Below, in pieces: positions 36,318-46,221 of a stretch of 56,744 nucleotides of DNA. The DNA is from Xylophilus sp. (GTDB taxonomy: Bacteria; Pseudomonadota; Gammaproteobacteria; Burkholderiales; Burkholderiaceae_C). The stretch covers positions 1 to 56,744 of the forward strand of contig WNDY01000027.1 in NCBI GenBank assembly GCA_009914555.1. Direction: 5' to 3'. The position numbers and the translations under genes were made by a program. The first letter of the stretch is position 1, and each line of letters begins with the position of its first letter. The notes beneath the pieces were generated by a model. The model was given only the letters and a program-made list of their open reading frames with translations, had not been told where the DNA came from and did no database searches.

Positions 36318-38048
36318 ATGCTGATCCCGCTGCTGAGGCGGTTCCTGCGGCCCTACCGGCACCTGCTCGCCGCGGTGGCGGCGCTGCAGCTGGCGCAGTC
36401 GCTGGCCTCGCTGTACCTGCCGCGGCTCAACGCGGACATCATCGACCACGGCGTGCTGGCCGGCGACAGCGGCCGCATCCTCTCGCTCGGCGCGGTGATG
36501 CTCGGCATGTCGCTGCTGCAGATTGGTGCGGCGATCGCGGCGGTCTGGTTCGGCGCCCGCGTGGCGATGCGCCTGGGCCGCGACCTGCGCGCGGCGGTGT
36601 TCGCGCAGGTGAGCGCCTTCTCGGAGCAGGAGGTGCAGCAGTTCGGCGCGCCGAGCCTCGTGACCCGCACCACCAACGACGTGCAGCAGGGGCAGATGCT
36701 GGTGCTCATGACCTGCTCGCTGCTGTTCACCTCGCTGTTCCTCGCGGTCGGCGGCGTGGGCATGGCGCTGCACCTGGACGTCGCGCTGTCGTGGGCCATG
36801 CTGGTGGCCGTGCCGGTGCTGCTGGCGGTGCTCGGCCTCGTCATCTCGCGCATGCTGCCGCTGTTTGCGCGCATGCAGGTGCAGACCGACGACCTCAACC
36901 GCGTGCTGCGCGAGCAGCTCGCCGGCATCCGGGTGATCCGCGCCTTCGTCACTGAGCAGGCCGAGGCCGCGCGCTTCGGCCGCGCCAACGACGCCATCAC
37001 CGCCACCGCGCTCGGCGTCGGCCGGCTGTTCGCGCTGATGTTCCCGGTGTCGATGCTGATCCTCAACCTCACGAGCGTGGCCGTGGTCTGGTTCGGCGCC
37101 TCGCGGGTGCAGGCCGGCATGGAGGTCGGCGCGCTGGTCGCCTTTCTGAGCTACCTCGCGCAGCTGCTGATGTCGATCCTGATCGCGACCATGCTGGCCT
37201 TTGTCGCGCCGCGCGCGGCGGTGTCGGCCGGGCGCATCGGCGCGGTGCTCGCAACCCGGCCGAGCGTGCCGCCCGCGGCCGCGCCGGTGGCCGTGCTGCC
37301 GGCGCCGGGCACGCTGGAGTTCCGCGACGTCGATTTCTCCTACCCCGGCGCAGAAAAGCCGGTGCTCCAGGGCATCAGCTTCACCGCCGCGCCCGGCACC
37401 GTGACCGCGGTCGTCGGCGCCACCGGCGCCGGCAAGACGACGCTGGTACACCTGGCCGCGCGCCTGTTCGACGCGACCGCGGGCAGCGTGCGCGTGGGCG
37501 GCGTGGACGTACGCGACCTGGCCGAGGACACGCTCTACGCCGAGGTCGCGCTGGTGCCGCAGCGGCCCTACCTGTTCTCGGGCACGGTCGCATCGAACCT
37601 GCGCTACGGCGATCCCGGCGCGGACGACGCGGCGCTCTGGCGGGCGCTCGACGTCGCCCAGGCGCGCGACTTCGTCGAGCGGCTGCCCGAGGGGCTGGCC
37701 GCGCCGATTGCGCAGGGCGGTACCAACGTCTCGGGCGGCCAGCGCCAGCGCCTGTCGATCGCGCGCGCCGTGGTCAAGCGCCCGCGCATCTACCTGTTCG
37801 ACGATGCGTTCTCGGCGCTCGACACCGCGACCGACGCGCGCCTGCGCGCCGCGCTGGCCGCGCAGGCCGGCGGCGCGGCGCGCATCGTGGTGGCGCAGCG
37901 GATCGGCTCGATCGCCGAAGCCGACCAGATCCTGCTGCTGGAGGACGGCCGCATCACCGCGCGCGGCACCCATGCGCAGCTGCTTGCGTCCTCGCCGGCC
38001 TATGCGGAGATCGCGCGCAGCCAGATGCAGCCGGAGGCTCCGCCGTGA
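36318..38048 (+). CDS. ABC exporter half (MdlA/BmrC-like), degenerate catalytic site
   Basis: This 576-residue half-transporter has six membrane helices (residues 1-310) and a nucleotide-binding domain with Walker A GATGAGKTT, signature NVSGGQRQR and Walker B IYLFDDAFSALD. The catalytic residue after Walker B is Asp, and the H-loop reads VAQRIGS with Gln where His is usual. That is normal for the degenerate half of heterodimeric exporters, whose partner holds the working site. The partner overlaps it by four bases. Confidence 0.88.
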   Translation: MLIPLLRRFLRPYRHLLAAVAALQLAQSLASLYLPRLNADIIDHGVLAGDSGRILSLGAVMLGMSLLQIGAAIAAVWFGARVAMRLGRDLRAAVFAQVSAFSEQEVQQFGAPSLVTRTTNDVQQGQMLVLMTCSLLFTSLFLAVGGVGMALHLDVALSWAMLVAVPVLLAVLGLVISRMLPLFARMQVQTDDLNRVLREQLAGIRVIRAFVTEQAEAARFGRANDAITATALGVGRLFALMFPVSMLILNLTSVAVVWFGASRVQAGMEVGALVAFLSYLAQLLMSILIATMLAFVAPRAAVSAGRIGAVLATRPSVPPAAAPVAVLPAPGTLEFRDVDFSYPGAEKPVLQGISFTAAPGTVTAVVGATGAGKTTLVHLAARLFDATAGSVRVGGVDVRDLAEDTLYAEVALVPQRPYLFSGTVASNLRYGDPGADDAALWRALDVAQARDFVERLPEGLAAPIAQGGTNVSGGQRQRLSIARAVVKRPRIYLFDDAFSALDTATDARLRAALAAQAGGAARIVVAQRIGSIAEADQILLLEDGRITARGTHAQLLASSPAYAEIARSQMQPEAPP

Positions 38049-39896
38049 GCGCCACCCCCCGCGCCGGCCGGCCGATGCCCGGCCCGGGCATGCATGCGGC
38101 CGTGCCGGTCGAGCGTTCGCGCGACTTCGGCGCCTCGCTGCGGCGCCTGGCCGGCCTGCTGCGGCCGCAGTGGACCGCCCTTGCGGTCGCGGTGGCGCTG
38201 GCGGCCGCAGGCGTCGCGCTGTCGGCGCTCGGGCCGCTGATCCTCGGCCAGGCCACCGACCTCGTGGTCGCCGGTGCCGGCGCCGCCGGCAACGGCATCG
38301 TGTTTGCGCGGCTGGCGCGTGCTGGGCGGCGCCGTGGCGCTCTACCTGCTGTCGGCGCTGTTCGGCTGGGCGCAGGCCTGGCTGGTCAGCCGCGTCATCC
38401 AGCGCACCGTCCGGCAGCTGCGCGCGCGCGTGGAGGACAAGCTGCACCGGCTGCCGCTGGCCTATTTCGACACGCTGCCGCGCGGCGAGCTGCTCAGCCG
38501 CGTGACCAACGACATCGACAACGTCGCGCAGACGCTGCAGCAGAGCTTCCACCAGCTGCTCAACGCGGCGCTCACGCTGCTCGGCGTGGGCGCGATGATG
38601 TTCGTCGTCTCGCCGCCGCTGGCGCTGCTCACGCTGCTGGCGATCCCGCTGACCTACGCGGCGACCGCGCTCGTGGCGCGGCGCTCGCGGCAGCTGTTCA
38701 CCGCGCAGTGGGCGCGCACCGGCAGCCTCAACGCCGAGGTCGAGGAGGGCTACAGCGGCCATGCGCTGGTGCGCGTGTTCGGGCGGCGGCGCGAGGCGGC
38801 CGAACGCTTCGCGCAGGAGAACCGCGCGCTCTACGAGGCGAGCTTCGGCGCGCAGTTCTGGAGCGGCATCGTCATGCCGGCGATGATGTTCGTCGGCAAC
38901 CTGGTCTATGTGGCGATCGCCGTGGCCGGCGGGCTGATGATGGCCGCGGGCACGGTCACGCTGGGCGGCGTGCAGGCGTTCATCCAGTATTCGCGCCAGT
39001 TCACCCAGCCGCTCGGCCAGCTCGGCTCGCTGGCCAACCTCGTGCAGTCGGGCGTGGCCAGCGCCGAGCGGGTGTTCGAGCTGCTCGACGCGGCCGAGCA
39101 GGCGAGCGAGCCAGCGCAGCCGCAGCTGCCGGCCGAGGCGCGCGGGAGGCTGGTGTTCGACGACGTCTCGTTCCGCTACCGCAGCGACAAGCCGCTGATC
39201 GAGCACCTGTCGCTCACGGTCGAGCCCGGCCAGTCGGTCGCCATCGTCGGGCCCAGCGGCTCGGGCAAGACCACGCTGGTCAACCTGATCCTGCGCTTCT
39301 ACGAGATCGACGGCGGCGCGATCACGCTCGACGGCGTGGACATCCGCGCCATGCGCCGCGACCAGCTGCGCCGGCGCACGGCGATGGTGCTGCAGGACAC
39401 CTGGCTGTTCGCCGGCACGATCCGCGACAACATCGCCTACGGCCGCCCCGACGCGACCGACGAGGAGGTCGTGGCGGCCGCGCAGGCCACATATGTCGAT
39501 GCCTTCGTGCGCCGCCTGCCCGACGGCTACCGCACGGTGCTCGACGACGAGGCGTCGGGCCTGTCGGCCGGCCAGCGCCAGCTGATCACGATCGCACGGG
39601 CCTTCCTCACGCGGCCGAGCGTGCTGATCCTCGACAAAGCCACGAGCTCGGTGGACACGCGCACCGAGCTGCTGCTGCAAAAGGCGATGGCCGCGCTGCG
39701 TGCCGACCGCACCAGCTTCATCATCGCCCACCGCCTGTCCACGATCCGCGACGCCGACCGCATTCTCGTGATGGAGTCGGGCGCGATCGTGGAACAGGGC
39801 CGGCACGCGGAACTGCTCGCCGCCGGCGGGGCCTATGCGGCGCTCTATGCCGCGCAGTTCGCCGGTGGCGCCGATGCGCAGGGCGCGGCCGGCTGA
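38045..39896 (+). pseudogene. ABC exporter partner half (MdlB-like), frameshifted, Walker B Glu to Lys
   Basis: The start (MSATPRAGRPMPGPGM, then LLRPQWTALAVAVALAAAG) and the remainder (VLGGAVALYLLSALFGWAQAW to the end) lie in two frames. One extra base near 38315 (CGGCTGGCGCGTG) joins them. The nucleotide-binding domain has Walker A GPSGSGKTT and H-loop IIAHRLST. But the signature is LSAGQRQ and the Walker B reads LILDKATSSVD: the catalytic Glu is Lys. As this half should supply the active site, the exporter seems unable to hydrolyse ATP. A sequencing error could explain the frame, but not the Lys by itself. Confidence 0.8.
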
Positions 39897-39906
39897 GCGG
39901 CGGGGC

Positions 39907-40413
39907 TCAGAGCTTGGGGATGCGCAGCTTCTGGCCCGGGTAGATCTTGTCCGGGCTCGACAGCAGCGGCTTGTTGGCTTCGAAGATCACGTTGTACTTG
40001 TTGGCGTCGCCGTAGTACTTCTTGGCGATGGCCGACAGCGTGTCGCCGGACTGCACGTCGTGGTACTGCGACGCGTCGGCCGGCGCGGCCACGGTCAGCA
40101 GGTTTTTCACCTCCTTGACGCGGCTGACGTTGCCGGCCGCGAGCGCGGCCTTCTCGAACGCCTCCTGCGTCGGCGCCTGGCCGCGCAGCGTGACCTTGCC
40201 GCTGGCGCCGTCGAAGGCGACGGCGAGGCCCGTCAGGCCGAGCTTCTGCGCCTCGACATACGTGCGGATCGCCTCGCTGGCCTTGGCGTTGAGTTCGTCG
40301 AGGGATGCCTTGTGGGCGGCCGGATCGCTGGCGGCCTGGGTGGCGGCGTGCTCGACCTCCTTGGTGCCGAAGAGCTTTTCGCCGGCGTCCTTGATGAAGC
40401 TGATGAGACCCAT
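39907..40413 (-). CDS. kbp: BON-LysM protein (potassium-binding Kbp/YgaU type)
   Basis: The 168-residue protein joins a BON domain (about residues 25-95, GLTGLAVAFDGASGKVTLRG) to a C-terminal LysM domain (YHDVQSGDTLSAIAKKYYGD, YPGQKLRIPKL). This matches E. coli Kbp, a cytoplasmic potassium sensor. No signal peptide is seen. The ATG at 40413 has AGGAG eight bases upstream. It converges on the ABC gene and diverges from coaX. Confidence 0.88.
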   Translation of the reverse strand: MGLISFIKDAGEKLFGTKEVEHAATQAASDPAAHKASLDELNAKASEAIRTYVEAQKLGLTGLAVAFDGASGKVTLRGQAPTQEAFEKAALAAGNVSRVKEVKNLLTVAAPADASQYHDVQSGDTLSAIAKKYYGDANKYNVIFEANKPLLSSPDKIYPGQKLRIPKL

Positions 40414-40541
40414 GAATGACACTCCTGTCGAAGGTGGAAGAAAAGAAGGCCGGGACACTGTAGCGCAGCGCGCAGCGCGCGGCCGCGCCGGTGACAGGTC
40501 GTGCCCGACGCGGCAGGGCCGGGCACCGATAATCCGCCCCC

Positions 40542-41312
40542 ATGACCTTCCTGGCCATCGACATCGGCAACACCCGCCTCAAGTGGGCCCAGTACGACGG
40601 GGGCCGCCCCGGCGCGCGGCTGCTGGCGCAGGGCGCGGAATTCCTGGAGAACATCGACCGCCTGGCCGAGGGGCCCTGGGCCGCGCTGCCGCCGCCTGCG
40701 CGCATGCTGGGCTGCGCCGTGGCCGGCGACGCGGTGAGGAAGCGCGTGGAGGAGCAGATGGAGCTGTGGGACGTGGCGCCGAGCTGGGTCGCCTCGTCGC
40801 CGGCGGAGGCCGGCCTCGTCAACGGCTACGACCATCCGGGGCGCCTGGGCACCGACCGCTGGGTCGCGATGATCGGCGCGCGCGCGCGGGTGCTGGCGCG
40901 CGGGCCGGCGCGGCCGGTCATCGTCGTCATGGTCGGCACCGCGGTGACGGTGGAGGCGATCGACGCCGGCGGCCGCTTCCTCGGCGGGCTGATCCTGCCG
41001 GGCCACGGCATCATGCTGCGCGCGCTCGAATCGGGCACCGCCGGGCTGCACGTGCCCACGGGCGAGGTGCGGCGCTTTCCGACCAACACCAGCGACGCGC
41101 TGACCAGCGGCGGCACCTATGCCATCGCCGGCGCGGTCGAGCGGCTGGCCCGGCACCTGGCAGAGGACAGCGGCGAAGAGCCCGCCTGCATCATGACTGG
41201 CGGGGCCGGCTGGAAGATGGCGCCGTCGATGACGCGGCCGTTCGAACTCGTGGAAAACCTGATCTTCGACGGACTGCTGGAGATCGCGCCGCGCCGCGCC
41301 GCGGTGGCCTGA
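40542..41312 (+). CDS. coaX: Type III pantothenate kinase
   Basis: The 256-residue enzyme catalyses the first step of coenzyme A synthesis. It has [13 protein letters not shown] (phosphate-binding start), the pantothenate motif [26 protein letters not shown] and [17 protein letters not shown]. It needs a monovalent cation and is insensitive to CoA feedback. In many relatives it follows birA; here it has its own intergenic promoter shared with kbp. Confidence 0.93.
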   Translation: MTFLAIDIGNTRLKWAQYDGGRPGARLLAQGAEFLENIDRLAEGPWAALPPPARMLGCAVAGDAVRKRVEEQMELWDVAPSWVASSPAEAGLVNGYDHPGRLGTDRWVAMIGARARVLARGPARPVIVVMVGTAVTVEAIDAGGRFLGGLILPGHGIMLRALESGTAGLHVPTGEVRRFPTNTSDALTSGGTYAIAGAVERLARHLAEDSGEEPACIMTGGAGWKMAPSMTRPFELVENLIFDGLLEIAPRRAAVA

Positions 41313-41371
41313 TACCCCAGGCAGGATATGCTCTCAGTGCGCAGAATACGCGCGCGGCAGAGCTATACTCC
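41310..41371 (+). repeat. Paired 53-bp-spaced box element, locus R6
   Basis: Box 1 is TGATACCCC (41310-41318), overlapping the coaX stop; box 2 is CTATACTCC (41363-41371), inside the last codons of the facing tetR gene. The ATAC cores are 53 bp apart. Being between convergent ends, this pair cannot be a promoter pair for either gene. Confidence 0.6.
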
Positions 41372-42056
41372 GGGGATATTCGGGGCGGTGTCCCACTCCG
41401 TCGCGGTCCGGCGACGCCAGCAGCGCCCCCAGCCGCGGCTGTTCGGCCGCGGCGAACCACGGCGCCAGCAGCGCCAGCGCCCGGAGGGCGCCGTCGTGGA
41501 CGGCGGCCGGGCCGGCCTCGGGTTCGAGCGCGTGGCGCGGATCGCGCACGTAGGCCAGGCAGAGCCAGGAGGTCTGCAGCACCACCAGGTTGGCCGCCAC
41601 GGCGCGGGCCGCGGCTGGATCGATGCGCAGCGCACCGGCCTGCGCCAGCGCCGCGACCAGGGCCTGCGCCGACTGGTCCTGGCGGGCCAGCAGCGCCTGG
41701 ATGCCGGTTTCCAGGTAGCGGTTGCGGGCCACGAGGTCGCCGAGGTTGCGGTAGAGGAAGCGGCAGGCCCAGATCGCGCGCGCGATGCCCTGCAGGTGCG
41801 CCCAGGCGTCGTCGGCGCAGCGGACCGCGGCCGCACCGGCCAGCAGCGGCGCCAGCGCGGCTGCGTGGCGGTCGAACAGCGCGTTGATCAGTGCGTCCTT
41901 GGCCGGGTAGTGGTAATAGAGATTGCCGGGGCTGATGCGCAGTTCGGAGGCCAGCAGCGTCGTGGACACACCCGGCTCGCCGAAGCGGTTGAACAGCTCC
42001 AGCGCGGCTTCCTGGATGCGTTGCGCCGTGCGGCGCGGCGCCTTCTTGGACGACAT
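41334..42056 (-). CDS. TetR-family transcription regulator
   Basis: The 240-residue regulator has the N-terminal helix-turn-helix (RIQEAALELFNRFGEPGVSTTLLASELRISPGNLYYHYPAKDAL) and a helical ligand domain of about 170 residues. The last 20 residues (EYPRSIALPRAYSAH) are encoded by the R6 box region and look like a recent extension. The start at 42056 has GGAG twelve bases upstream. It may act on the phasin gene next door, which has the same strand, but this is not certain. Confidence 0.82.
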   Translation of the reverse strand: MSSKKAPRRTAQRIQEAALELFNRFGEPGVSTTLLASELRISPGNLYYHYPAKDALINALFDRHAAALAPLLAGAAAVRCADDAWAHLQGIARAIWACRFLYRNLGDLVARNRYLETGIQALLARQDQSAQALVAALAQAGALRIDPAAARAVAANLVVLQTSWLCLAYVRDPRHALEPEAGPAAVHDGALRALALLAPWFAAAEQPRLGALLASPDRDGVGHRPEYPRSIALPRAYSAH

Positions 42057-42158
42057 CGGCGGTGCCACTCCACGTCCCTGGGCGGGACCATGCGGGTCAC
42101 TCTAGCGGCCGCTGCGCCGCGCCGCATCGGGGATCGCCCCGAGCGCGGGCTGCGGGGA

Positions 42159-42614
42159 TCAGTCGATGCCGGGGCGGTGGCGCGCGAGCAACTGCTCTTC
42201 CAGGGCCACGATGCGCTCCTCCAGCGCCGCCAAGTCCTGGGCTGTGGGCACGCGCAGCCGGTCGAGCGAGCGCTGGAGCCGCGCGTCGAAGAGTTCCTCG
42301 ACCTTGTCCCACTGGCCGGCCGCGCGGCTGCCGAACTCGCTGGCGAAGCCGGCAAAGCGGGCCGCAGCCTCGTCGGCGCCGGCCTGGGCCTGCCCGGCGG
42401 CGTCCTGCGTGCGGCGCTGGCTTTCGAGGCCCTGGCGCACCAGCGCCTCGAACAGCTTGCCGCCTTCCTGCTGCGCCTTGGCCAGGGCACCCAGGCCGGC
42501 CAGCCAGATTTGCTGGGCCGCGTCCCCGAAGCCGCGGGGACCGCCGGCGCGGCCGGTGCGTTCGTCGTTGTGGCCGCCGGTATCGCCGCCGGCGCGGTTG
42601 TCGGCGCTGGACAT
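42159..42614 (-). CDS. Phasin-like polyhydroxyalkanoate granule protein
   Basis: The 151-residue protein contains the phasin block AAQQIWLAGLGALAKAQQEG, LFEALVRQG, then an amphipathic helix with SEFGSRAAGQWDKVEELFDARLQRSLDRL and a C-terminal coiled coil (LAALEERIVALEEQL). A strong GGAGG-type site precedes the ATG. It is like PhaI/PhaF proteins that cover storage granules. The N-terminal 25 residues are low complexity. Confidence 0.82.
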   Translation of the reverse strand: MSSADNRAGGDTGGHNDERTGRAGGPRGFGDAAQQIWLAGLGALAKAQQEGGKLFEALVRQGLESQRRTQDAAGQAQAGADEAAARFAGFASEFGSRAAGQWDKVEELFDARLQRSLDRLRVPTAQDLAALEERIVALEEQLLARHRPGID

Positions 42615-42755
42615 GCTGTTTCCTCCTCGATCGGCGGGTCGCCGTTGCTGTCCTGCAGATTACGCGCGCAACGACCCGCAGCGGCGATACCGGCTGTAAC
42701 CACGGCCGCGCCAGTCTCCTCGATCCTCCAAAACCCGGGTGTCATAATCCACTGC

Positions 42756-42779
42756 TACACAAACACAAACACACACACG
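42756..42779 (+). promoter_or_regulatory. CA-rich leader before rfbB, no Shine-Dalgarno
   Basis: The untranslated leader is an A/C repeat (ACACAAACACAAACACACAC-like) ending 17 bases before the rfbB ATG. No purine-rich ribosome site is visible between it and the start codon. A possible -10 is CATAAT at 42743-42748. CA-rich, unstructured leaders can support translation through ribosomal protein S1, which would fit here. Confidence 0.45.
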
Positions 42780-42795
42780 CACCCCCGGCATACCC

Positions 42796-43857
42796 ATGAT
42801 CCTCGTAACAGGCGGCGCCGGCTTCATCGGCGCGAACTTCGTCCTGGACTGGCTGGCGCAGTCCCAGGAGCCGGCAGTCAACCTCGACAAGCTCACCTAC
42901 GCCGGCAATGCCGAGAACCTGGCATCGCTCGCCGGCGACGCCCGCCACGTCTTCGTGCACGGCGACATCGGCGACACCGCCCTGGTCGAGCGCCTGCTGG
43001 CCGAGCACCGCCCGCGCGCAGTCGTCAACTTCGCCGCCGAGAGCCATGTCGACCGCTCCATCCACGGCCCCGAGGACTTCATCCAGACCAACGTGGTCGG
43101 CACGCTGCGGCTGCTCGAAGCCGTGCGCCACCACTGGAACGCGCTGCCCGCAGGCGAGAAGGCTGCCTTCCGCTTCCTGCACGTCTCCACCGACGAGGTC
43201 TACGGCACGCTCAGCTCCACCGCCCCGGCCTTCACCGAGCAGAACAAGTACGAGCCCAACAGCCCGTACTCGGCCAGCAAGGCCGCCAGCGACCACCTCG
43301 TGCGCGCCTGGCACCACACCTACGGCCTGCCGGTGCTGACCACCAACTGCTCCAACAACTACGGCCCCTACCATTTCCCCGAGAAGCTGATCCCGCTGAT
43401 GATCGTCAACGCCCTCGCCGGCAAGCCGCTGCCGGTCTACGGCGACGGGCAGCAGGTGCGCGATTGGCTCTACGTGAAGGACCACACCAGCGCCATCCGC
43501 CGCGTGCTCGAAGCCGGCACGCCCGGCGAGACCTACAACGTCGGTGGATGGAACGAGAAGCCCAACATCGAGATCGTGCAGACCGTCTGCGCCCTGCTCG
43601 ACGAACTGCGCCCGCGCGCCGACGGCCGCAGCTACACCACGCAGATCACCTACGTGAAGGACCGCCCGGGCCACGACCGCCGCTACGCGATCGACGCCCG
43701 CAAGATCGAGCGCGAACTCGGCTGGAAGCCCGCCGAGACCTTCGACACCGGCATCCGCAAGACCGTGCAGTGGTACCTGGCCCATCCCGAATGGGTCGCT
43801 CGCGTGCAGAGCGGCTCCTACCGCGACTGGGTCGCCAAGCAGTACGCCGCCGCATGA
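42796..43857 (+). CDS. rfbB: dTDP-glucose 4,6-dehydratase
   Basis: This 353-residue SDR enzyme makes dTDP-4-keto-6-deoxyglucose, step two of dTDP-L-rhamnose synthesis. It has the Rossmann motif [10 protein letters not shown], the active-site stretch STDEVYG and catalytic [10 protein letters not shown], plus [14 protein letters not shown]. It is first in a nine-gene operon in which almost every gene overlaps the next by four bases. Confidence 0.95.
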   Translation: MILVTGGAGFIGANFVLDWLAQSQEPAVNLDKLTYAGNAENLASLAGDARHVFVHGDIGDTALVERLLAEHRPRAVVNFAAESHVDRSIHGPEDFIQTNVVGTLRLLEAVRHHWNALPAGEKAAFRFLHVSTDEVYGTLSSTAPAFTEQNKYEPNSPYSASKAASDHLVRAWHHTYGLPVLTTNCSNNYGPYHFPEKLIPLMIVNALAGKPLPVYGDGQQVRDWLYVKDHTSAIRRVLEAGTPGETYNVGGWNEKPNIEIVQTVCALLDELRPRADGRSYTTQITYVKDRPGHDRRYAIDARKIERELGWKPAETFDTGIRKTVQWYLAHPEWVARVQSGSYRDWVAKQYAAA

Positions 43858-44768
43858 CCGTGACGCACAAGCATCCGACCATCCTGCTGTTTGGCAAGGG
43901 CGGCCAGGTCGGCTGGGAGCTGCAGCGCAGCCTCAGCGCCCTGGGCACGCTGGTGGCGCTGGACCACGATTCCGCCGACCACCACGGCAACTTCGCCGAG
44001 CCCGAGCGCTTGGCCGAAACGGTCCAGGCCGTACGGCCCGACGTGATCGTCAATGCCGCCGCCCACACCGCGGTGGACAAGGCCGAGGGCGAGCCCGACT
44101 TCGCCCGCACGCTCAACGCGACGGCGCCCGGCGTGCTGGCGCGCGAGGCCGCGGCGCTCGGCGCGCTGCTGGTGCACTACTCCACCGACTATGTCTTCGA
44201 CGGCAGCGGCGACCGTCCGTGGACCGAGGCCGACACGCCCGCGCCGCTGTCGGTCTACGGCGCCACCAAGCTCGAAGGCGAGCAGCTGGTGCAGGCCAGC
44301 GGCGCGCGGCACCTGATCTTCCGCACCAGCTGGGTCTATGCGGCGCGGGGCGGCAACTTCGCCAAAACGATGCTGCGCCTGGCCAGGGAGCGCGACAAGC
44401 TCACCGTCATCGACGACCAGGTCGGCGCGCCCACTGGCGCCGACCTGCTGGCCGACGTGACCGCGCACGCGATCCGCGCAGTCCAGTCCCATCCGAACCT
44501 GGCCGGCCTCTACCACCTGGTCGCCGGCGGCCACACCACGTGGAACGGCTATGCCCGCTTCGTCCTGGCCCAGGCGCGCGCGGCAGGCGTCGCACTCGCG
44601 GTGTCCGACGACGCAGCCGTGGAGCCCGTGCCCACCAGCGCCTTCCCCACGCCCGCGAAGCGGCCGCACAACTCGCGGCTCGACACCGCCAAGCTCCAGG
44701 CCGCCTTCGGCCTCGTGCCGCCGCCCTGGCAGCACGGCGTGGCCCGCATGCTCACGGAAATCCTATGA
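43854..44768 (+). CDS. rfbD: dTDP-4-dehydrorhamnose reductase
   Basis: The 304-residue enzyme performs the final reduction to dTDP-L-rhamnose. Motifs are [12 protein letters not shown] (nucleotide binding), [27 protein letters not shown] and [10 protein letters not shown]. It overlaps rfbB and rfbA by four bases each. Confidence 0.95.
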   Translation: MTVTHKHPTILLFGKGGQVGWELQRSLSALGTLVALDHDSADHHGNFAEPERLAETVQAVRPDVIVNAAAHTAVDKAEGEPDFARTLNATAPGVLAREAAALGALLVHYSTDYVFDGSGDRPWTEADTPAPLSVYGATKLEGEQLVQASGARHLIFRTSWVYAARGGNFAKTMLRLARERDKLTVIDDQVGAPTGADLLADVTAHAIRAVQSHPNLAGLYHLVAGGHTTWNGYARFVLAQARAAGVALAVSDDAAVEPVPTSAFPTPAKRPHNSRLDTAKLQAAFGLVPPPWQHGVARMLTEIL

Positions 44769-45676
44769 CGACCATCCAGCCCTGCGCCACGCAGCGCAAA
44801 GGCATCATCCTGGCCGGCGGATCGGGCACGCGCCTGCACCCGGCCACGCTCGCGATCAGCAAGCAGCTGCTGCCGGTCTACGACAAGCCGATGATCTACT
44901 ACCCGCTGTGCACGCTCATGCTGGCCGGCATCCGCGACGTCCTCATCATCAGCACGCCGCAGGATACGCCGCGCTTCCAGCAACTGCTGGGCGACGGCAG
45001 CCAGTGGGGCCTGAACCTGCAGTACGCCGTGCAGCCCCGCCCCGACGGGCTGGCCCAGGCCTTCCTGATCGGCGAGCAGTTCCTCGCCGGCGCGCCGAGC
45101 GCGCTCGTGCTCGGCGACAACATCTTCTACGGCCATGACCTCCAGCACATGCTCCAGGCCGCCGACCGCCAGAGCAGCGGTGCGACTGTGTTCGCTTACC
45201 ACGTGCACGACCCCGAGCGCTACGGCGTAGTGGCCTGCGATGCCAACGGCCGCGCCAGCAGCATCGAGGAGAAGCCCAGGGATCCGAAGAGCAGCTACGC
45301 CGTTACCGGCCTGTATTTCTACGACCACCAGGTTGTGGGAATCGCCAGGGCCGTCAAGCCGAGCGCGCGCGGCGAGCTGGAGATCACCGCGGTCAACCAG
45401 GCGTATCTCGACCAGGGCGGCCTCAACGTGCAGATCCTCAAGCGCGGCTATGCCTGGCTCGACACCGGCACGCACGAGAGCCTGCTCGAAGCCGGCCAGT
45501 TCATCGCGACGCTGGAGCACCGCCAGGGCCTGAAGATCGCCTGCCCCGAGGAGATCGCTTGGCGCGGCGGCTTCATTACCGACGCCCAGCTCGAAACGCT
45601 GGCCGCGCCGCTGGCCAAGAGCGGCTACGGCAAGTACCTCACGCGACTGCTGACCGACGGAATCCCCCACCCATGA
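44765..45676 (+). CDS. rfbA: Glucose-1-phosphate thymidylyltransferase
   Basis: The 303-residue enzyme starts the rhamnose pathway by joining dTTP and glucose-1-phosphate. It shows [36 protein letters not shown] at the start, then [10 protein letters not shown] and [20 protein letters not shown]. Four-base overlaps on both sides. The N-terminal ten residues before the motif are slightly longer than in most relatives. Confidence 0.95.
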   Translation: MTTIQPCATQRKGIILAGGSGTRLHPATLAISKQLLPVYDKPMIYYPLCTLMLAGIRDVLIISTPQDTPRFQQLLGDGSQWGLNLQYAVQPRPDGLAQAFLIGEQFLAGAPSALVLGDNIFYGHDLQHMLQAADRQSSGATVFAYHVHDPERYGVVACDANGRASSIEEKPRDPKSSYAVTGLYFYDHQVVGIARAVKPSARGELEITAVNQAYLDQGGLNVQILKRGYAWLDTGTHESLLEAGQFIATLEHRQGLKIACPEEIAWRGGFITDAQLETLAAPLAKSGYGKYLTRLLTDGIPHP

Positions 45677-46221
45677 AGATCGTTCCCACCGCGATCCCCG
45701 AAGTCGTCATCGTCGAGCCCAAGGTCTTCGGCGACGCTCGCGGCTTCTTCTTCGAGAGCTTCAACCAGAAGGCGTTCGACGAGGCCACCGGCACGTCCTA
45801 CCAGTTCGTGCAGGACAACCACAGCCGCTCCGCGCGTGGCGTGCTGCGCGGCCTGCACTACCAGATCCAGCAGCCGCAGGGCAAGCTCGTGCGCGTGGCC
45901 CGCGGCGCGGTGTTCGACGTGGCCGTCGACATCCGCAGGAGTTCGCCGACGTTCGGCCGATGGGTCGGCGTGGAGCTCAGCGAGGACAACCAGCGCCAGC
46001 TCTGGGTACCGCCGGGGTTCGCGCATGGTTTTCTCGTGCTCTCGGACAGTGCGGATTTCCTCTACAAGACGACCGATTACTATGCGCCGCAGTTCGAGCG
46101 CAGCATTGCCTGGAACGACCCGACGCTCGCGGTCCGCTGGCCCGACGCGGGCGTGCCTCCGGTGCTCTCGGGCAAGGACCAGCTGGGCCAGGCACTCGGC
46201 GAGGCCGACGTGTTCGCATGA
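45673..46221 (+). CDS. rfbC: dTDP-4-dehydrorhamnose 3,5-epimerase
   Basis: The 182-residue cupin-fold epimerase performs the third step. It shows [13 protein letters not shown], the catalytic His in [10 protein letters not shown], and [15 protein letters not shown]. Length is normal. With rfbA, rfbB and rfbD it completes the pathway to dTDP-L-rhamnose in this operon. Confidence 0.95.
   Translation: MKIVPTAIPEVVIVEPKVFGDARGFFFESFNQKAFDEATGTSYQFVQDNHSRSARGVLRGLHYQIQQPQGKLVRVARGAVFDVAVDIRRSSPTFGRWVGVELSEDNQRQLWVPPGFAHGFLVLSDSADFLYKTTDYYAPQFERSIAWNDPTLAVRWPDAGVPPVLSGKDQLGQALGEADVFA

Noticed and set aside
36057..39806. A 1249-residue frame opposite the ABC exporter genes, and another of 906 residues opposite slt (14073-16793)
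   Set aside because: Both are shadows of well-recognised genes; only the far end of the second coincides with a real gene (the cyclo-ligase).
35425..41371. The CsoR-family protein as the factor that binds the paired boxes
   Set aside because: The idea rests only on a TATACCC in its own promoter. The other loci have no shared function with it, so I keep it as a test and not as a claim.
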